In this document: positions 1 through 9,190 of the stretch, in pieces
Layout of the letters: every line of letters begins with the position of its first letter
Numbering within the stretch: the first letter of the stretch is position 1
Source: Peptococcaceae bacterium
GTDB lineage: Bacteria > Bacillota > Peptococcia > Peptococcales > Peptococcaceae
Direction of reading: 5' to 3'
Assembly: GCA_019420345.1 (NCBI GenBank)
Contig: JAHZHI010000027.1
Location: 1-51,667, forward strand
DNA: 51,667 bases
Translations under genes and position numbers: made by a program
Notes under the pieces: generated by a model
Told to the model about the DNA's origin: nothing
What the model saw: the letters and a program-made list of their open reading frames with translations, nothing else
The model's database searches: none

Positions 1-56
1 TACCAGAAGTTCTATGAGTCATTTTTTGTTGCACTTAGATTGTAAATTCGCCGCAC

Positions 57-95
57 AAAAAAGCGCATCCGATTGAACGGATGCGCTTTTGTTTA
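57..95 (-). terminator. Intrinsic terminator of the YjdF-like gene
   Basis: A perfect 9-bp inverted repeat (GCGCATCCG / CGGATGCGC, arms 63-71 and 78-86, 6-nt loop) is flanked by A-runs on the left and T-runs on the right, so it can work on both strands. On the minus strand it directly follows the stop codon at 93-95. Positions 1-56 to its left hold nothing I recognise. Confidence 0.85.
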
Positions 96-962
96 ATGGT
101 CGTTGTCATCAGAGGTGAACCCTTCGCTGGCAAAAGTGTAGTTGCTAAGATCACTGTCTTCCTGGTCGCGAGTTGGCACCAAATTGAACACAATGTTTTT
201 CTTATGACGATCACGGTGCGTCAGGCCGAAGTAGCCAAGAATGCTGAATGTCAGTGCACCGAGGAAGTTGACAAACAGGTCGCCTATGGTGTCATGCAAA
301 CCGATGTCGAGATAGCCCGGTACGGTGTAGACATCGCCATTGGCTGTGAAAATTTGTGTTTCTGTAATGTTTGGAATATGGATGACGTCCTGCGCGCCGC
401 TGGGGTCAAAATACACCGATTGGATGGCGGTAATGACCGAGTCTTTTTGCATATCGGTATGCAGCAGGGTATCGGCGCTGAATTCGATGAATTCCCAGAG
501 AACGCCAATGGTCATGGAGAAACAGAACGCCATCAGACAGAGGTAAAACGGCGAGAGCAGAAAATGGCTGCTGCTGCGATTCAAAAGATCGATCAGCGAG
601 AAGCCAACCGCTGCCGCCAAAAAACCGTTGAGTGTGTGCAGAATGGTGTCCCAATAAGGGATAGCAACGTAGAAGTTGTTGAGTTCGCCAAGAATTTCTG
701 CTGCAAAGATAAACAGGTAAATGATGCCTTCCAGCAAAGGTGGAATGTTGATTTTAAAGCCGTTTTCCATCAGTGATGGCACGAGAAACAGCGCCAGCGA
801 CAAGAGGCAGATAAAGGCGCCGTTGTAATTGGCATTGATAATGGCACGCACCATGGCAAGAATTACAAGCACGCGCAATATCGAATAAAGGATGAACACG
901 CGTCGGTTGCTTGCAACGTTTTCGTGAATATTGCGATTAAGGTTTTTGATGATATGAAGCAT
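93..962 (-). CDS. YjdF/DUF2238-like integral membrane protein
   Basis: This 289-residue protein has an N-terminal basic stretch and several hydrophobic segments (about 25-45, 48-65, 75-95, 110-128, 137-160 and 225-245). The recognisable family features are GVLWEFIEFSAD near residues 153-164 and a HDTIGDLFVNFLGA block near 224-237, both typical of YjdF/DUF2238 proteins. The biochemical role of the family is not established, so none is assigned. The start ATG at 960-962 follows a plausible AAGGAGG site on the minus strand. It stands alone, divergent from phoH, and its stop codon sits on the edge of a strong hairpin terminator. Membrane location is well supported; the family assignment is from memory of conserved motifs. 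Confidence 0.75.
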   Translation of the reverse strand: MLHIIKNLNRNIHENVASNRRVFILYSILRVLVILAMVRAIINANYNGAFICLLSLALFLVPSLMENGFKINIPPLLEGIIYLFIFAAEILGELNNFYVAIPYWDTILHTLNGFLAAAVGFSLIDLLNRSSSHFLLSPFYLCLMAFCFSMTIGVLWEFIEFSADTLLHTDMQKDSVITAIQSVYFDPSGAQDVIHIPNITETQIFTANGDVYTVPGYLDIGLHDTIGDLFVNFLGALTFSILGYFGLTHRDRHKKNIVFNLVPTRDQEDSDLSNYTFASEGFTSDDNDH

Positions 963-1052
963 GGCCCCTCCTTAGTAATGATTGAATTATTAAATTAATG
1001 ATACACTTTAAAAATACCGATTGCAAGGGCGTTTTCTGGTCGATATTCGAGA

Positions 1053-1081
1053 TTGTCGAACGCATGTGGATAGAGTATAAT
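1053..1081 (+). promoter_or_regulatory. SigA-type promoter for the phoH operon
   Basis: TTGTCG at 1053-1058 and a perfect TATAAT at 1076-1081 are separated by 17 bp. The phoH start lies about 50 bp downstream, which gives a short leader. Confidence 0.75.
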
Positions 1082-1129
1082 GGGGTAGAGCATGTATGCC
1101 AATCGACATGTAAAAGGAGCACAGATAAT

Positions 1130-2164
1130 TTGAGCGATTACAAAGAACGTATCGTCTTGGAAGATATGGTCGCGCCGCGCATCTTTGGTCCGGCCGACCA
1201 CTGGCTGCGTCTGATCACCTCGAACTTGCTATGCAATGTTGTAGCGCGTGGGAACGTGCTGACACTCATTGGCACAGAGGAGAGTGTCAATGCCGGCAGG
1301 ACGCTGTTTGAGCATTTGATTACCCTGGCGCGGGAACGGGAGCTGGAGGAGAACGACATCCACTATGCGCTCACAAATGCTGCACGTCAGATGGCCAATG
1401 CCGAGGTGGAAGGGCTTAACGAAGTCCTCATGATCACCTCTCACGGCAAACAGATTCGTCCAAAGACAAAAGGACAGAAAGACTATCTGGCGATGATTCG
1501 CAAAAAGACCATTACCTTTGGCATTGGGCCTGCCGGCACCGGTAAGACCTACTTGGCGGTGGTGATGGCCGTGCTGGCATTGAAACGCCGCGAGGTGGAA
1601 CGTATTGTTCTTACCCGTCCAGCGGTGGAAGCTGGAGAAAAACTAGGCTTTCTGCCAGGCGATCTGCAGGAAAAAATAGATCCTTACTTGAGACCATTGT
1701 ACGACGGTCTTTACGACACGCTGGGCCAGGAAACGGCGCAGCGACATTTGGAAAAGGGCATCATTGAGATTGCCCCCCTTGCCTACATGCGCGGACGCAC
1801 TCTGGACGATGCCTTCATCATTTTGGATGAAGCGCAGAACACCACGCCGGAGCAGATGAAGATGTTCCTTACTCGCATCGGTTTTGGGTCCAAGGCGGTG
1901 GTGACAGGCGACCTTACTCAGATTGACCTGCCCAACGCCAATCAGTCCGGTCTGCGCCAGGCCTATCGGATATTGCAAAATATCGAAGAAATCGGTTTTT
2001 ACACCCTGAAAGCGGAGGATGTCGTGCGGCATCCAGTCGTTGCGAAGATCATTCGTGCCTACGACCGCTATCAGGCGAGGGAGATGAGTCACCATGAACT
2101 CAGAGAAAAATCAAGCATCACACCATCAACAGCGCAAGAAGACACCCCACTGGAGACCCTTTAG
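1130..2164 (+). CDS. phoH: PhoH family ATPase
   Basis: Cytoplasmic P-loop ATPase of the PhoH family, linked in Firmicutes to RNA metabolism and nearly always placed upstream of the HD-domain protein and ybeY, as here. The TTG start at 1130 is chosen because AAAAGGAGC lies 9 bases upstream and the first residues (MSDYKERIVLEDM) fit the family. An upstream in-frame ATG at 998 would lie upstream of the promoter. The product is 344 residues, near the usual length. Walker A (GPAGTGKT) is near residues 132-139 and Walker B (FIILDEAQN) near 229-237. The stop is TAG, one of only two terminal TAGs among native genes in this window. The last 71 bp overlap pgpH. Confidence 0.95.
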   Translation: MSDYKERIVLEDMVAPRIFGPADHWLRLITSNLLCNVVARGNVLTLIGTEESVNAGRTLFEHLITLARERELEENDIHYALTNAARQMANAEVEGLNEVLMITSHGKQIRPKTKGQKDYLAMIRKKTITFGIGPAGTGKTYLAVVMAVLALKRREVERIVLTRPAVEAGEKLGFLPGDLQEKIDPYLRPLYDGLYDTLGQETAQRHLEKGIIEIAPLAYMRGRTLDDAFIILDEAQNTTPEQMKMFLTRIGFGSKAVVTGDLTQIDLPNANQSGLRQAYRILQNIEEIGFYTLKAEDVVRHPVVAKIIRAYDRYQAREMSHHELREKSSITPSTAQEDTPLETL

Positions 2165-4271
2165 TCGTTTCTTAGAACAGCGCACTTTTTCGTATAAGGT
2201 GGTCGTTGTTGTGAGTTTCCTCATTATGACCACGGTCATGATGCAGGGGATGGTTTCCACGCAGCTTTTCTGGAAAGTCGGTGATGTTGCAACACGCACC
2301 ATTACCGCGGACCGTTCGGTTATTTATGAGGACGAAGCTGCTACGGAAGAAAAGCAGCAAGAGCTGTTGGACAATTTTGAGGACATCTATGAGATTAACT
2401 TGGATCAGTTCAATAACCTCACGTTGGTGTCCATCGATCGCATTTTTGATAAGCTGCAGGATATTCTTGTTGTTGATGAAAAGACACAGGCTGCGGGTGC
2501 GGACGATGAAAATTACAGCAAGCGCCACGACGAACTGAACGAGCTTTTATCAACGGAGTTCAGCGACAGCGAGTGGGAAAGTCTCAGCACGTACACCGCT
2601 GATCACGTGGAATTGCTGCATCAACAGGCCGTGGCTATTTCGTCCAACGTTATGGGCAAAGGGGTCAAAGAGGCGGATTTGCCTCAGGCGAAAGAGGACC
2701 TTTTGAACGAAGTGGACAGTTCAAAGGCCTTTAGTGTGTTGGACCGCAAATTGGTCAGCAGCATTTTTAAGAATACGGAATTTTATCCAACCAGCGTGAT
2801 CAACCAACAGGACAGCGAAGCCAAACGCCGCGAACTGATGGAAAGTGTGGAGCCGGTGGTTAAGACCGTGCAGAAGGATGAGGTTATCGTCAATAAAGGC
2901 GATGTCATCAGCGAGGACGATTATGCTGCCATTCAGGCGCTGTCCAACAACAACGACCGTTCACCATACAAGATCATCCTTGGTGTGATCCTGGCGATTT
3001 TACTGGTGATCCTGGCTGTATCAAAATTCTCCGAATGGCGCGCCAAAAAGAAGCCGCGTGAGGAGTGGCAGCGCAATGCATCGATCATTCTTGTGACCAT
3101 TTCCATTATTATGATCCTGTTTCCGATCATTTCAGCGATACAGATTGGACCGGTGCAATCGGCCGATGAGCTGGTCAATTTTCTGATTCCGCTGCCAGCA
3201 GTCGCCATCATGTTGGCGATTCTCTTGGACAACGAAGAGGCCATCTTTGTGACGCTGCTCATGGGGCTATTGGTGGCCCTCTACACCAACGATGTGTATG
3301 TAGCGTTCTCCGGCATTGCCGGGTCCTTGATGGCGTTGGGCCAGGTAAAAGTGCTGCATCGCCGCATTGACCTAACGATGTCGGCGGTTTATGCTACAGT
3401 TGCTATGGCGCTTGTTGGCGTTATTTACTACCTGATTGCAGGGCTGGAATTGAGCGAACTGCTGTCGCTTTTGCTGTTTTGCGTTGGGAACGGGTTCCTG
3501 ACGTTGGTGCTGACCATTGGGCTTCTGCCATATATTGAAAGCGCCTTTAACGTGACAACGTCACTGACACTGATGGAGCTGTGCGATCCAAACACTCCGC
3601 TGCAGCGTGCGCTGATGCAGAAAGCGACGGGGACCTATCAGCATTCGCTGATGGTGGCAAACCTTGCCGAAGCGGCGGCTTTGCGTATTGGCGCCGATGC
3701 ACAGCTGGTGCGTACGGCGGCTTACTATCATGATATTGGCAAGATCAAACGACCGGAATTTTTCTCAGAAAACCAGATGACGGATTTCAACCCGCATGAT
3801 AAAATTTCGCCAAACTTGTCTTATCTCATTATTACCACTCATGTGAAGGATGGTGTGGCGCTCGCGAAAGAAGCACGTTTGCCGCAGTCCATCATTGATA
3901 TCATCAGCCAGCACCATGGCAATACCATGGTCAGCTATTTTTACTACAAAGCGAAAAAACTTGATCCGGATGTAAAAGAAGACGATTTCCGCTACATGGC
4001 AAAACGCCCGCAGACGCGTGAGGCAGCCATTCTCATGATTGCGGACACTGTTGAGGCGGCGGTGCGTTCAAGCATCAGTCATCTCAACCATGCGCAGGTG
4101 GCAGGCTTCATTCGCAATCTCATTAACGATAAGATGAATGATAAGCAGTTTATTGAATGCAACCTGACCTATCGCGATCTCAACGAGATCACCGATGAAA
4201 TGATCCACATGATTAACAGCATGTATCATAAACGCGTCGCTTATCCGGATAAAAAGAGCTTGCTGAAATAA
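2094..4271 (+). CDS. pgpH: 7TM-HD cyclic-di-AMP phosphodiesterase, PgpH family
   Basis: A 725-residue membrane protein with the PgpH architecture: one N-terminal membrane segment (about 35-55), a long extracytoplasmic region (about 60-285), a multi-helix membrane domain (about 290-490) and a C-terminal cytoplasmic HD domain. The HD motif is H546-D547 within YYHDIGKIKRPEFF, preceded by a GTYQHS motif. Known members degrade cyclic di-AMP, a second messenger in cell-wall and potassium control; that activity is inferred here from the family. The ATG at 2094 lies inside the 3' end of phoH with a GAGGGAG site 10 bases upstream, which suggests translational coupling in a phoH-pgpH-ybeY-era operon. 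Confidence 0.92.
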   Translation: MNSEKNQASHHQQRKKTPHWRPFSRFLEQRTFSYKVVVVVSFLIMTTVMMQGMVSTQLFWKVGDVATRTITADRSVIYEDEAATEEKQQELLDNFEDIYEINLDQFNNLTLVSIDRIFDKLQDILVVDEKTQAAGADDENYSKRHDELNELLSTEFSDSEWESLSTYTADHVELLHQQAVAISSNVMGKGVKEADLPQAKEDLLNEVDSSKAFSVLDRKLVSSIFKNTEFYPTSVINQQDSEAKRRELMESVEPVVKTVQKDEVIVNKGDVISEDDYAAIQALSNNNDRSPYKIILGVILAILLVILAVSKFSEWRAKKKPREEWQRNASIILVTISIIMILFPIISAIQIGPVQSADELVNFLIPLPAVAIMLAILLDNEEAIFVTLLMGLLVALYTNDVYVAFSGIAGSLMALGQVKVLHRRIDLTMSAVYATVAMALVGVIYYLIAGLELSELLSLLLFCVGNGFLTLVLTIGLLPYIESAFNVTTSLTLMELCDPNTPLQRALMQKATGTYQHSLMVANLAEAAALRIGADAQLVRTAAYYHDIGKIKRPEFFSENQMTDFNPHDKISPNLSYLIITTHVKDGVALAKEARLPQSIIDIISQHHGNTMVSYFYYKAKKLDPDVKEDDFRYMAKRPQTREAAILMIADTVEAAVRSSISHLNHAQVAGFIRNLINDKMNDKQFIECNLTYRDLNEITDEMIHMINSMYHKRVAYPDKKSLLK

Positions 4272-4283
4272 AGGAGGCACACC

Positions 4284-4745
4284 ATGCAATTTGATATTGT
4301 CAACGATTGGGGCGATTTGGACCCTGTCTGGCTGGAACGGCTCAATGCCATTTTGCCGCTGTATGCCAAGCAGGAAGGATTGCCGGATGAGTTGGTCATT
4401 GGTCTCACTTTCTGTGACGATGACACCATCCGTGCCATCAACAAAGAATACCGCGGCATCGACCGTGCGACCGATGTGCTGAGTTTCCCGCTTTATGAGC
4501 GCGACGACGAAATCGAGCTATTGGAAGGGGAACTGGCGCCATTTGGCGACATTGTGCTCTCGGTACCGCATGCGCAGGCGCAGGCCGCCGAGTATGGCCA
4601 CAGCGTTGAACGAGAAGTGTGCTATCTTGTGGTGCATGGTCTCATGCACTTGGCTGGCTATGATCACATTGAACCAGATGACAAAGCTGAGATGCGTGCC
4701 GAAGAAGAGGCACTTTTAAACGCCGTCGGCGTGACCCGTGATTGA
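4284..4745 (+). CDS. ybeY: Endoribonuclease YbeY (rRNA maturation factor)
   Basis: This 153-residue protein carries the diagnostic zinc site H-x3-H-x5-H as HGLMHLAGYDH (H118, H122, H128) and the family block RATDVLSFPL near residues 61-70. YbeY is a metal-dependent RNase involved in 16S rRNA 3' end maturation and ribosome quality control. The ATG at 4284 has AAAGGAGG at close to ideal spacing and lies 12 bp after pgpH. In many Firmicutes dgkA and cdd lie between ybeY and era; both are absent here and a short hairpin-containing spacer is found instead. Confidence 0.95.
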   Translation: MQFDIVNDWGDLDPVWLERLNAILPLYAKQEGLPDELVIGLTFCDDDTIRAINKEYRGIDRATDVLSFPLYERDDEIELLEGELAPFGDIVLSVPHAQAQAAEYGHSVEREVCYLVVHGLMHLAGYDHIEPDDKAEMRAEEEALLNAVGVTRD

Positions 4746-4784
4746 GTGTGCTGCTTTTAAGCACGCTGTTGATAGATCGTCAGT

Positions 4785-4805
4785 GTGCAGGCTTTATGCC
4801 TGCAC
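4785..4805 (+). other. Hairpin in the ybeY-era spacer
   Basis: A perfect 8-bp stem (GTGCAGGC / GCCTGCAC) with a 5-nt loop lies between ybeY and era, followed only by a weak CATTTTC stretch. A smaller GTGCT/AGCAC stem lies just upstream (4748-4764). It could be a partial terminator or an mRNA processing site; the poor U-tract makes efficient termination unlikely. Confidence 0.4.
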
Positions 4806-4833
4806 CATTTTCATTGGAAAAGGAGGAAGCATC

Positions 4834-5730
4834 ATGAAAACCGGTTTTATTTCCCTGATTGGCCGGCCGAATGCCGGAAAAAGCACCTTGCTCAATCAGA
4901 TCCTTGAGCGCAAGATTGCCATTGTATCGTCAAAACCGCAAACCACCCGCACCCGCATCACCGGTATTTTCACCACGCCGGATGCTCAAATGGTGTTTGT
5001 GGATACGCCGGGCATTCATAAACCCAAACACCGACTTGATCAGTACATGGTCGAGGCGGCACGTTCATCCATCTACGATGGGGATGTCATTTTCTACGTG
5101 GTGGACGCTTCGGTGCCATTTGGTGCCGGCGAACAGTTCATCCTCGACAGCCTGGAAAAAATAGAGGCGCCAGTATTTCTGCTCTTGAACAAGATCGACA
5201 TGATGACACCAGAAGAAATCATGCGCACCATTGTGAAGTGGCAGAGCCGTCGTGATTTTGCAGAAATCTTCCCATTGTCGGCCGAGCGCGGCGACAATGT
5301 AGACCGTCTTTTGGAAACCACGAAAGGCTATCTGTTTGACGGGCCAAGTTTTTATCCGGAGGATGCTGTCACCGATCAGCCAGAGCGCGTTGTCATGGCA
5401 GAACTCATTCGTGAAAAGATTCTGCGCTTTACAGAAGAAGAAGTGCCCCACAGTGTGGCGGTTGTTATTGAGCACATGGAACGTGATGAGGATGACGACA
5501 AGCTCGTCGTGCATGCTGCCATTTATGTGGAACGCGCTGGTCAGAAGGCCATCATCATTGGCAAACAAGGTGCCATGATTAAGCGCATTGGCACCGCTGC
5601 CCGCCGCGATATTGAAGAATTGCTCGGCGAAAAAGTGTACCTCAAGCTTTGGGTGCGCGTCAAAGAAAACTGGCGCAACCGCGAAGGGGTGCTTCATGAC
5701 CTGGGCTTTGATATGGAGGATTTTAGTTAA
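4834..5730 (+). CDS. era: GTPase Era
   Basis: Essential ribosome-assembly GTPase that binds 16S rRNA through a C-terminal KH domain. The ATG at 4834 follows AAAGGAGG; the in-frame ATG at 4738 lies inside ybeY and has no such site. The product is 298 residues, the usual length. G1 is GRPNAGKST (10-18), the switch region TTRTRITGI follows, G3 is DTPG (57-60) and G4 is NKID (119-122). The KH signature appears as IIIGKQGAMIKRIG in the last quarter. It is encoded downstream of ybeY, both acting in 30S maturation. Confidence 0.97.
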   Translation: MKTGFISLIGRPNAGKSTLLNQILERKIAIVSSKPQTTRTRITGIFTTPDAQMVFVDTPGIHKPKHRLDQYMVEAARSSIYDGDVIFYVVDASVPFGAGEQFILDSLEKIEAPVFLLLNKIDMMTPEEIMRTIVKWQSRRDFAEIFPLSAERGDNVDRLLETTKGYLFDGPSFYPEDAVTDQPERVVMAELIREKILRFTEEEVPHSVAVVIEHMERDEDDDKLVVHAAIYVERAGQKAIIIGKQGAMIKRIGTAARRDIEELLGEKVYLKLWVRVKENWRNREGVLHDLGFDMEDFS

Positions 5731-5761
5731 CAGCGTGTCATAATAGAAAGGGTGTGGGAGG

Positions 5762-7096
5762 ATGATCGAAGCGCTCAAGGTGCCAACGACCGAAGAGGAA
5801 GAAGAAGCCCTCAAAGAGTATCTGGAAGAACAGCACGCCGAAGACATCGCAGAATACCTTGAAACCCTTGAAGACCGTGAAGAACAAGCGGCCTTGATTA
5901 AAGTGATGGAGCCGGAAGATGCTGCCGATGTGCTTTTTGCTTTGGATGACAAAGAACGCATGATCGACATCCTTCTCGAACTTCCGCGTAACATGGCCAC
6001 CGCCATCGCCAATGAAATTCCTAGTGACGAAGCGGCGGACATGCTCGAAGATCTCGACGAAAATGAACGTGCCCGCATTCTCTCCCTTTTCGAAGATGAA
6101 GCGGTCGACGACATCACCGACCTGCTGACCTACGAAAGCGATACTGCCGGTGGTTTGATGACCACCGAGTTCGTTGTCGTTCCGGTCTTTGTCAACGCTG
6201 AAAAAGCCATTGAAATCATTCGTATGTACGCGCCTGATGCGGAAACGATTTACTATGTGTATGTCATCGACGGACTGAACCATCTCGTTGGCATTCTCTC
6301 CCTGCGTGAACTCATCATTGCCGGGCCGGAGACCACTGTGGGCGACATCATGCGTCAAAATGTCACCAGTGTAAATGTGCGCGACGACCAGGAAGAAGTT
6401 GCCGAGATTATGTCTAAATACGACCTGTTGGCGTTGCCGGTTGTCGATGACGAAGACCACATCCTCGGGATTATCACCGTCGACGACATCGTCGATGTCA
6501 TCCAGGATGAGGCCAGCGAGGACATTTATCGTATGGCTGGTACCACCGAAGCCGAAATGGATGAAGGCGCCAGCGTCATCACCGCGTATACGTCGCGCCT
6601 GCCGTGGCTGTTGATCACCATTTTCGGCGGCATTTGTTCCGGCACGGTACTGGATTATTTTGAGCTGACGTTGCAGCAGGTTGCAGCCCTAATCATCTTC
6701 ATTCCGATGATGACAGGGATTGCTGGGAACGTGGGCACGCAGTCCTGCACAGTTACCGTGCGTGGGCTGGCCACCGGCAACATTACCACCAAGGCGGCTT
6801 TAGGCACCATCCTGCGTGAAGCCTTGCTGGGATTTGCCTTAGGGCTTACGGTTGGCTGCATCGTCTGCCTGGTGGCTTCCTTCTGGCAGCACAGCGTATC
6901 TCTCGGCATTACTGTTGGCCTGACGCTGATCCTCAACAATTTTATGGCAGCGCTGCTTGGCACAGTGGTACCCCTGGCATTGGAGCGGCTCCATGTTGAC
7001 CCAGCGGTGGCATCGTCTGCGTTTATTACCACAACCACCGACGTGCTGGGGCTGTTCAATTATTCTATGATCGCTATATTGGTCTTTCACATTTGA
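5762..7096 (+). CDS. mgtE: Magnesium transporter MgtE
   Basis: A 444-residue MgtE with the full family layout: an acidic N-terminal superhelical domain (about 1-130, rich in EDAADVLF-type repeats), tandem CBS domains (about 135-255) and a five-helix membrane channel domain (about 275-444). Family members are Mg2+-gated channels whose cytoplasmic domains close when Mg2+ is high. The ATG at 5762 directly follows GGGAGG; GAAAGGG at 5747-5753 gives the better-spaced site. No M-box-like leader was seen in the 31 bp after era, so transcriptional Mg2+ control is not apparent. Confidence 0.93.
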   Translation: MIEALKVPTTEEEEEALKEYLEEQHAEDIAEYLETLEDREEQAALIKVMEPEDAADVLFALDDKERMIDILLELPRNMATAIANEIPSDEAADMLEDLDENERARILSLFEDEAVDDITDLLTYESDTAGGLMTTEFVVVPVFVNAEKAIEIIRMYAPDAETIYYVYVIDGLNHLVGILSLRELIIAGPETTVGDIMRQNVTSVNVRDDQEEVAEIMSKYDLLALPVVDDEDHILGIITVDDIVDVIQDEASEDIYRMAGTTEAEMDEGASVITAYTSRLPWLLITIFGGICSGTVLDYFELTLQQVAALIIFIPMMTGIAGNVGTQSCTVTVRGLATGNITTKAALGTILREALLGFALGLTVGCIVCLVASFWQHSVSLGITVGLTLILNNFMAALLGTVVPLALERLHVDPAVASSAFITTTTDVLGLFNYSMIAILVFHI

Positions 7097-7111
7097 TACA
7101 GAGGCAAAACG

Positions 7112-7801
7112 ATGACCAAACAATCCAACAACATTCAACCTGTAGATTTTATTTTTATTTATATTGGCGGCGCCTTCATTGCCGGCTGGCTGCAACAGAT
7201 TCTGCGTGGTCTGTTTCCTTCTCTGGGAAGCACCACAGTGGGCAGTCTGCTCAGCGGGCTTTGGCTGCAGGATGTGCTCATGCTGGTGGTGCTGGCCTGC
7301 TTTCTGGCAGCGCGCAAAACCAGCTGGCGCATGATTGGCGCACGTGTACCGCAGGGGCGCCATCCCTATCTTGGTGCAGCCATTGGCGGGCTGCTTTTGT
7401 ATGTGCTCATGACTCTGCTGGTGCAGCTGATCAATGTCCTGCTGCCTAACGGCCTTGCCGCACAGAACGTGCAAAGCTACATGCAGGCCGACGATGCGCT
7501 GTGGGTAAAAATTTTCGTTGTTCTTACTATGGGCGTGTTCGTGCCCATTGCTGAAGAACTGATCTTTCGCGGCTATTTGTTCAACAGCCTGTGCCGCTAC
7601 CTCACCCCTCAGATGGCCATGCTCTTCACCGCCGTCATCTTTGGCTGCGCGCATATGGATGCGCAGCGCGCGATTCCGCTTGCCGTTGGCGGTTATCTGC
7701 TGAACGTTATCGCCGTGCGCTATCAGTCGGTGTTTGCCAGCGCCATCGCACATGGCCTTTGGAATGCAGTCATGATCGTAGCCTATTATTCCGTACTATA
7801 A
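7112..7801 (+). CDS. CPBP family intramembrane metalloprotease
   Basis: This 229-residue polytopic membrane protein has the CPBP (Abi/CAAX) motifs: motif 1 EELIFRGYLF at 148-157 (paired glutamates E148/E149 and R153), motif 2 FGCAH with H181, and motif 3 with H214 and N218. CPBP proteins act in prenyl-protein processing or in bacteriocin self-immunity. No bacteriocin gene is adjacent, so the substrate is unknown. The start at 7112 lies 15 bp after mgtE with a modest AGAGGC site, and rlmD follows 19 bp later, so it is probably cotranscribed with both. Confidence 0.85.
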   Translation: MTKQSNNIQPVDFIFIYIGGAFIAGWLQQILRGLFPSLGSTTVGSLLSGLWLQDVLMLVVLACFLAARKTSWRMIGARVPQGRHPYLGAAIGGLLLYVLMTLLVQLINVLLPNGLAAQNVQSYMQADDALWVKIFVVLTMGVFVPIAEELIFRGYLFNSLCRYLTPQMAMLFTAVIFGCAHMDAQRAIPLAVGGYLLNVIAVRYQSVFASAIAHGLWNAVMIVAYYSVL

Positions 7802-7820
7802 CCATTGGAGGAATCCCATA

Positions 7821-9125
7821 ATGACTCAGCTTCATATCACCGGCCTTTCTCACGACGGCTGCGGCGTTGGCCGCACCGCGGAAGGAAAGGTCGTTTTTGT
7901 ACCCGGCGCCTTGCCAGACGAAACCATTACCGCCACCCTCGGCGACAGCCATAAAGGCATCATTCAAGGCACCTTAGAGAACGTGCTCACGCCAAGTCCG
8001 CACCGCGTGACGCCACCTTGCCCTTTGGCAGAAGCCTGCGGTGGCTGCGCCCTGCAAGTGGCCGATGCAGCGCTTCAGGCTGAGATCAAGCGCCGTCAGG
8101 TGGAAGATGCTCTGCAGCGCATCGGCAAGCTTGATTGTCGGGTGCTGCCGGTTAAAACCATGGATGAGCCTTGGCGCTATCGCAACAAAGGCATCTTTCA
8201 TGCCGACTATTCCAGCGGCGTGACCCGCCTTGGCTTCTATGAGAAAGGCAGCCATGATCTTGTGCCGGCTGCGGACTGTCTGCTCTTCAGCGCACCGATC
8301 AATCGCCTCACTGCCTGGCTGGAAGAGGCCATCACCACCACCGGCATTGCCGACATTGACAAAGTCATGATTCGCGAAAGTCATGCCACTGGCGACATGA
8401 TGGTTGTCTTTGTTACTGCTGCTCAGAAATTCCGCCAGCAGCGTCTCGTTGAACGCCTGCAAGAAGAATGGCCGCAGGTCACGAGCATCTGGCACAATGT
8501 CAACACCAACCCACGCCTCATGCTTGGCCGCGCCTACACCCATCTGCACGGCAAGGAGACCATTTCAGAGCGTCTCGGCAGCCTGCACTATGACCTCTCG
8601 CCGGCGTCTTTCTTCCAGGTCAACACCGCTCAGGCCGAAGTGCTTTATCAGACCGGCAAAGACATGCTCGGTGCCTTGGCGGCTGATGCCACCATCCTTG
8701 ATCTCTACTGCGGCATCGGCACCATCGGCAGTTTCATCGCCGACAAGCACCAAGCGCTCTATGGTGTTGACAGCGTCGGCCAAGCCATCGACGACGCTAA
8801 AAAAGCCGCCAAAACAAACGGCTTTACCAACGCCCATTTCACCACCGCAAAAGCCGAAGTCTGGCTGCCAAAATGGCTCAGCAAAGGCAACCACGCCGAC
8901 ATCGCCATCATCGATCCCCCACGCAAAGGCTGCGATGGCAAGCTCCTCGACGCCCTCGTGAGTGCCCAGCTTCCACGCATCCTCTACATCAGCTGCAACC
9001 CAGCCACCCTCGCCCGCGACCTCGCCAAACTCAGCAAACACTACCACATCGGCGACGTCCAGCCCGTGGACCTCTTCCCACAAACCAGCCACATAGAAAA
9101 CGTCGTCGTTCTGACAAGAAAGTGA
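7821..9125 (+). CDS. 23S rRNA (uracil-C5)-methyltransferase, RlmD/RlmCD family
   Basis: A 434-residue SAM-dependent RNA uracil-5 methyltransferase of the TrmA/RlmD family. It has an N-terminal TRAM-like domain, iron-sulfur cysteines in CPLAEACGGC (C67, C73, C76) and probably a fourth in AADCLLF. The SAM-binding motif DLYCGIGTIG is near residues 293-302, DPPRKGCDG near 365-373, and the catalytic cysteine lies in YISCNPATLARD (near 391). Which 23S position is modified cannot be told from sequence. GGAGG precedes the ATG. Codons in the last third are almost all C-ending, much more than in the first third. Confidence 0.92.
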   Translation: MTQLHITGLSHDGCGVGRTAEGKVVFVPGALPDETITATLGDSHKGIIQGTLENVLTPSPHRVTPPCPLAEACGGCALQVADAALQAEIKRRQVEDALQRIGKLDCRVLPVKTMDEPWRYRNKGIFHADYSSGVTRLGFYEKGSHDLVPAADCLLFSAPINRLTAWLEEAITTTGIADIDKVMIRESHATGDMMVVFVTAAQKFRQQRLVERLQEEWPQVTSIWHNVNTNPRLMLGRAYTHLHGKETISERLGSLHYDLSPASFFQVNTAQAEVLYQTGKDMLGALAADATILDLYCGIGTIGSFIADKHQALYGVDSVGQAIDDAKKAAKTNGFTNAHFTTAKAEVWLPKWLSKGNHADIAIIDPPRKGCDGKLLDALVSAQLPRILYISCNPATLARDLAKLSKHYHIGDVQPVDLFPQTSHIENVVVLTRK

Positions 9126-9190
9126 GTGCCGGCTGTTTTAATCAGTGCCTATTTTTTCGATCAGCAGAAATAAATCAAGGAGGAATGCCC

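Noticed and set aside
81..776. Long open frames opposite or across known genes, such as 81-776 (+), 15509-16699 (-), 22082-23458 (-) and 29372-30574 (-)
   Set aside because: They lie antisense to genes with clear motifs, have no ribosome-binding sites and no domain I recognise. They follow from the codon bias of the real genes.
2162..2164. Readthrough of the terminal TAG in phoH (and of hsdS at 22038)
   Set aside because: Reading on adds only about 10 and 6 residues with no conserved motif, and both proteins already have the expected C termini, so these look like true stops.
5731..5761. Mg2+ riboswitch (M-box) before mgtE
   Set aside because: Only 31 bp separate era from mgtE, too short for an M-box.
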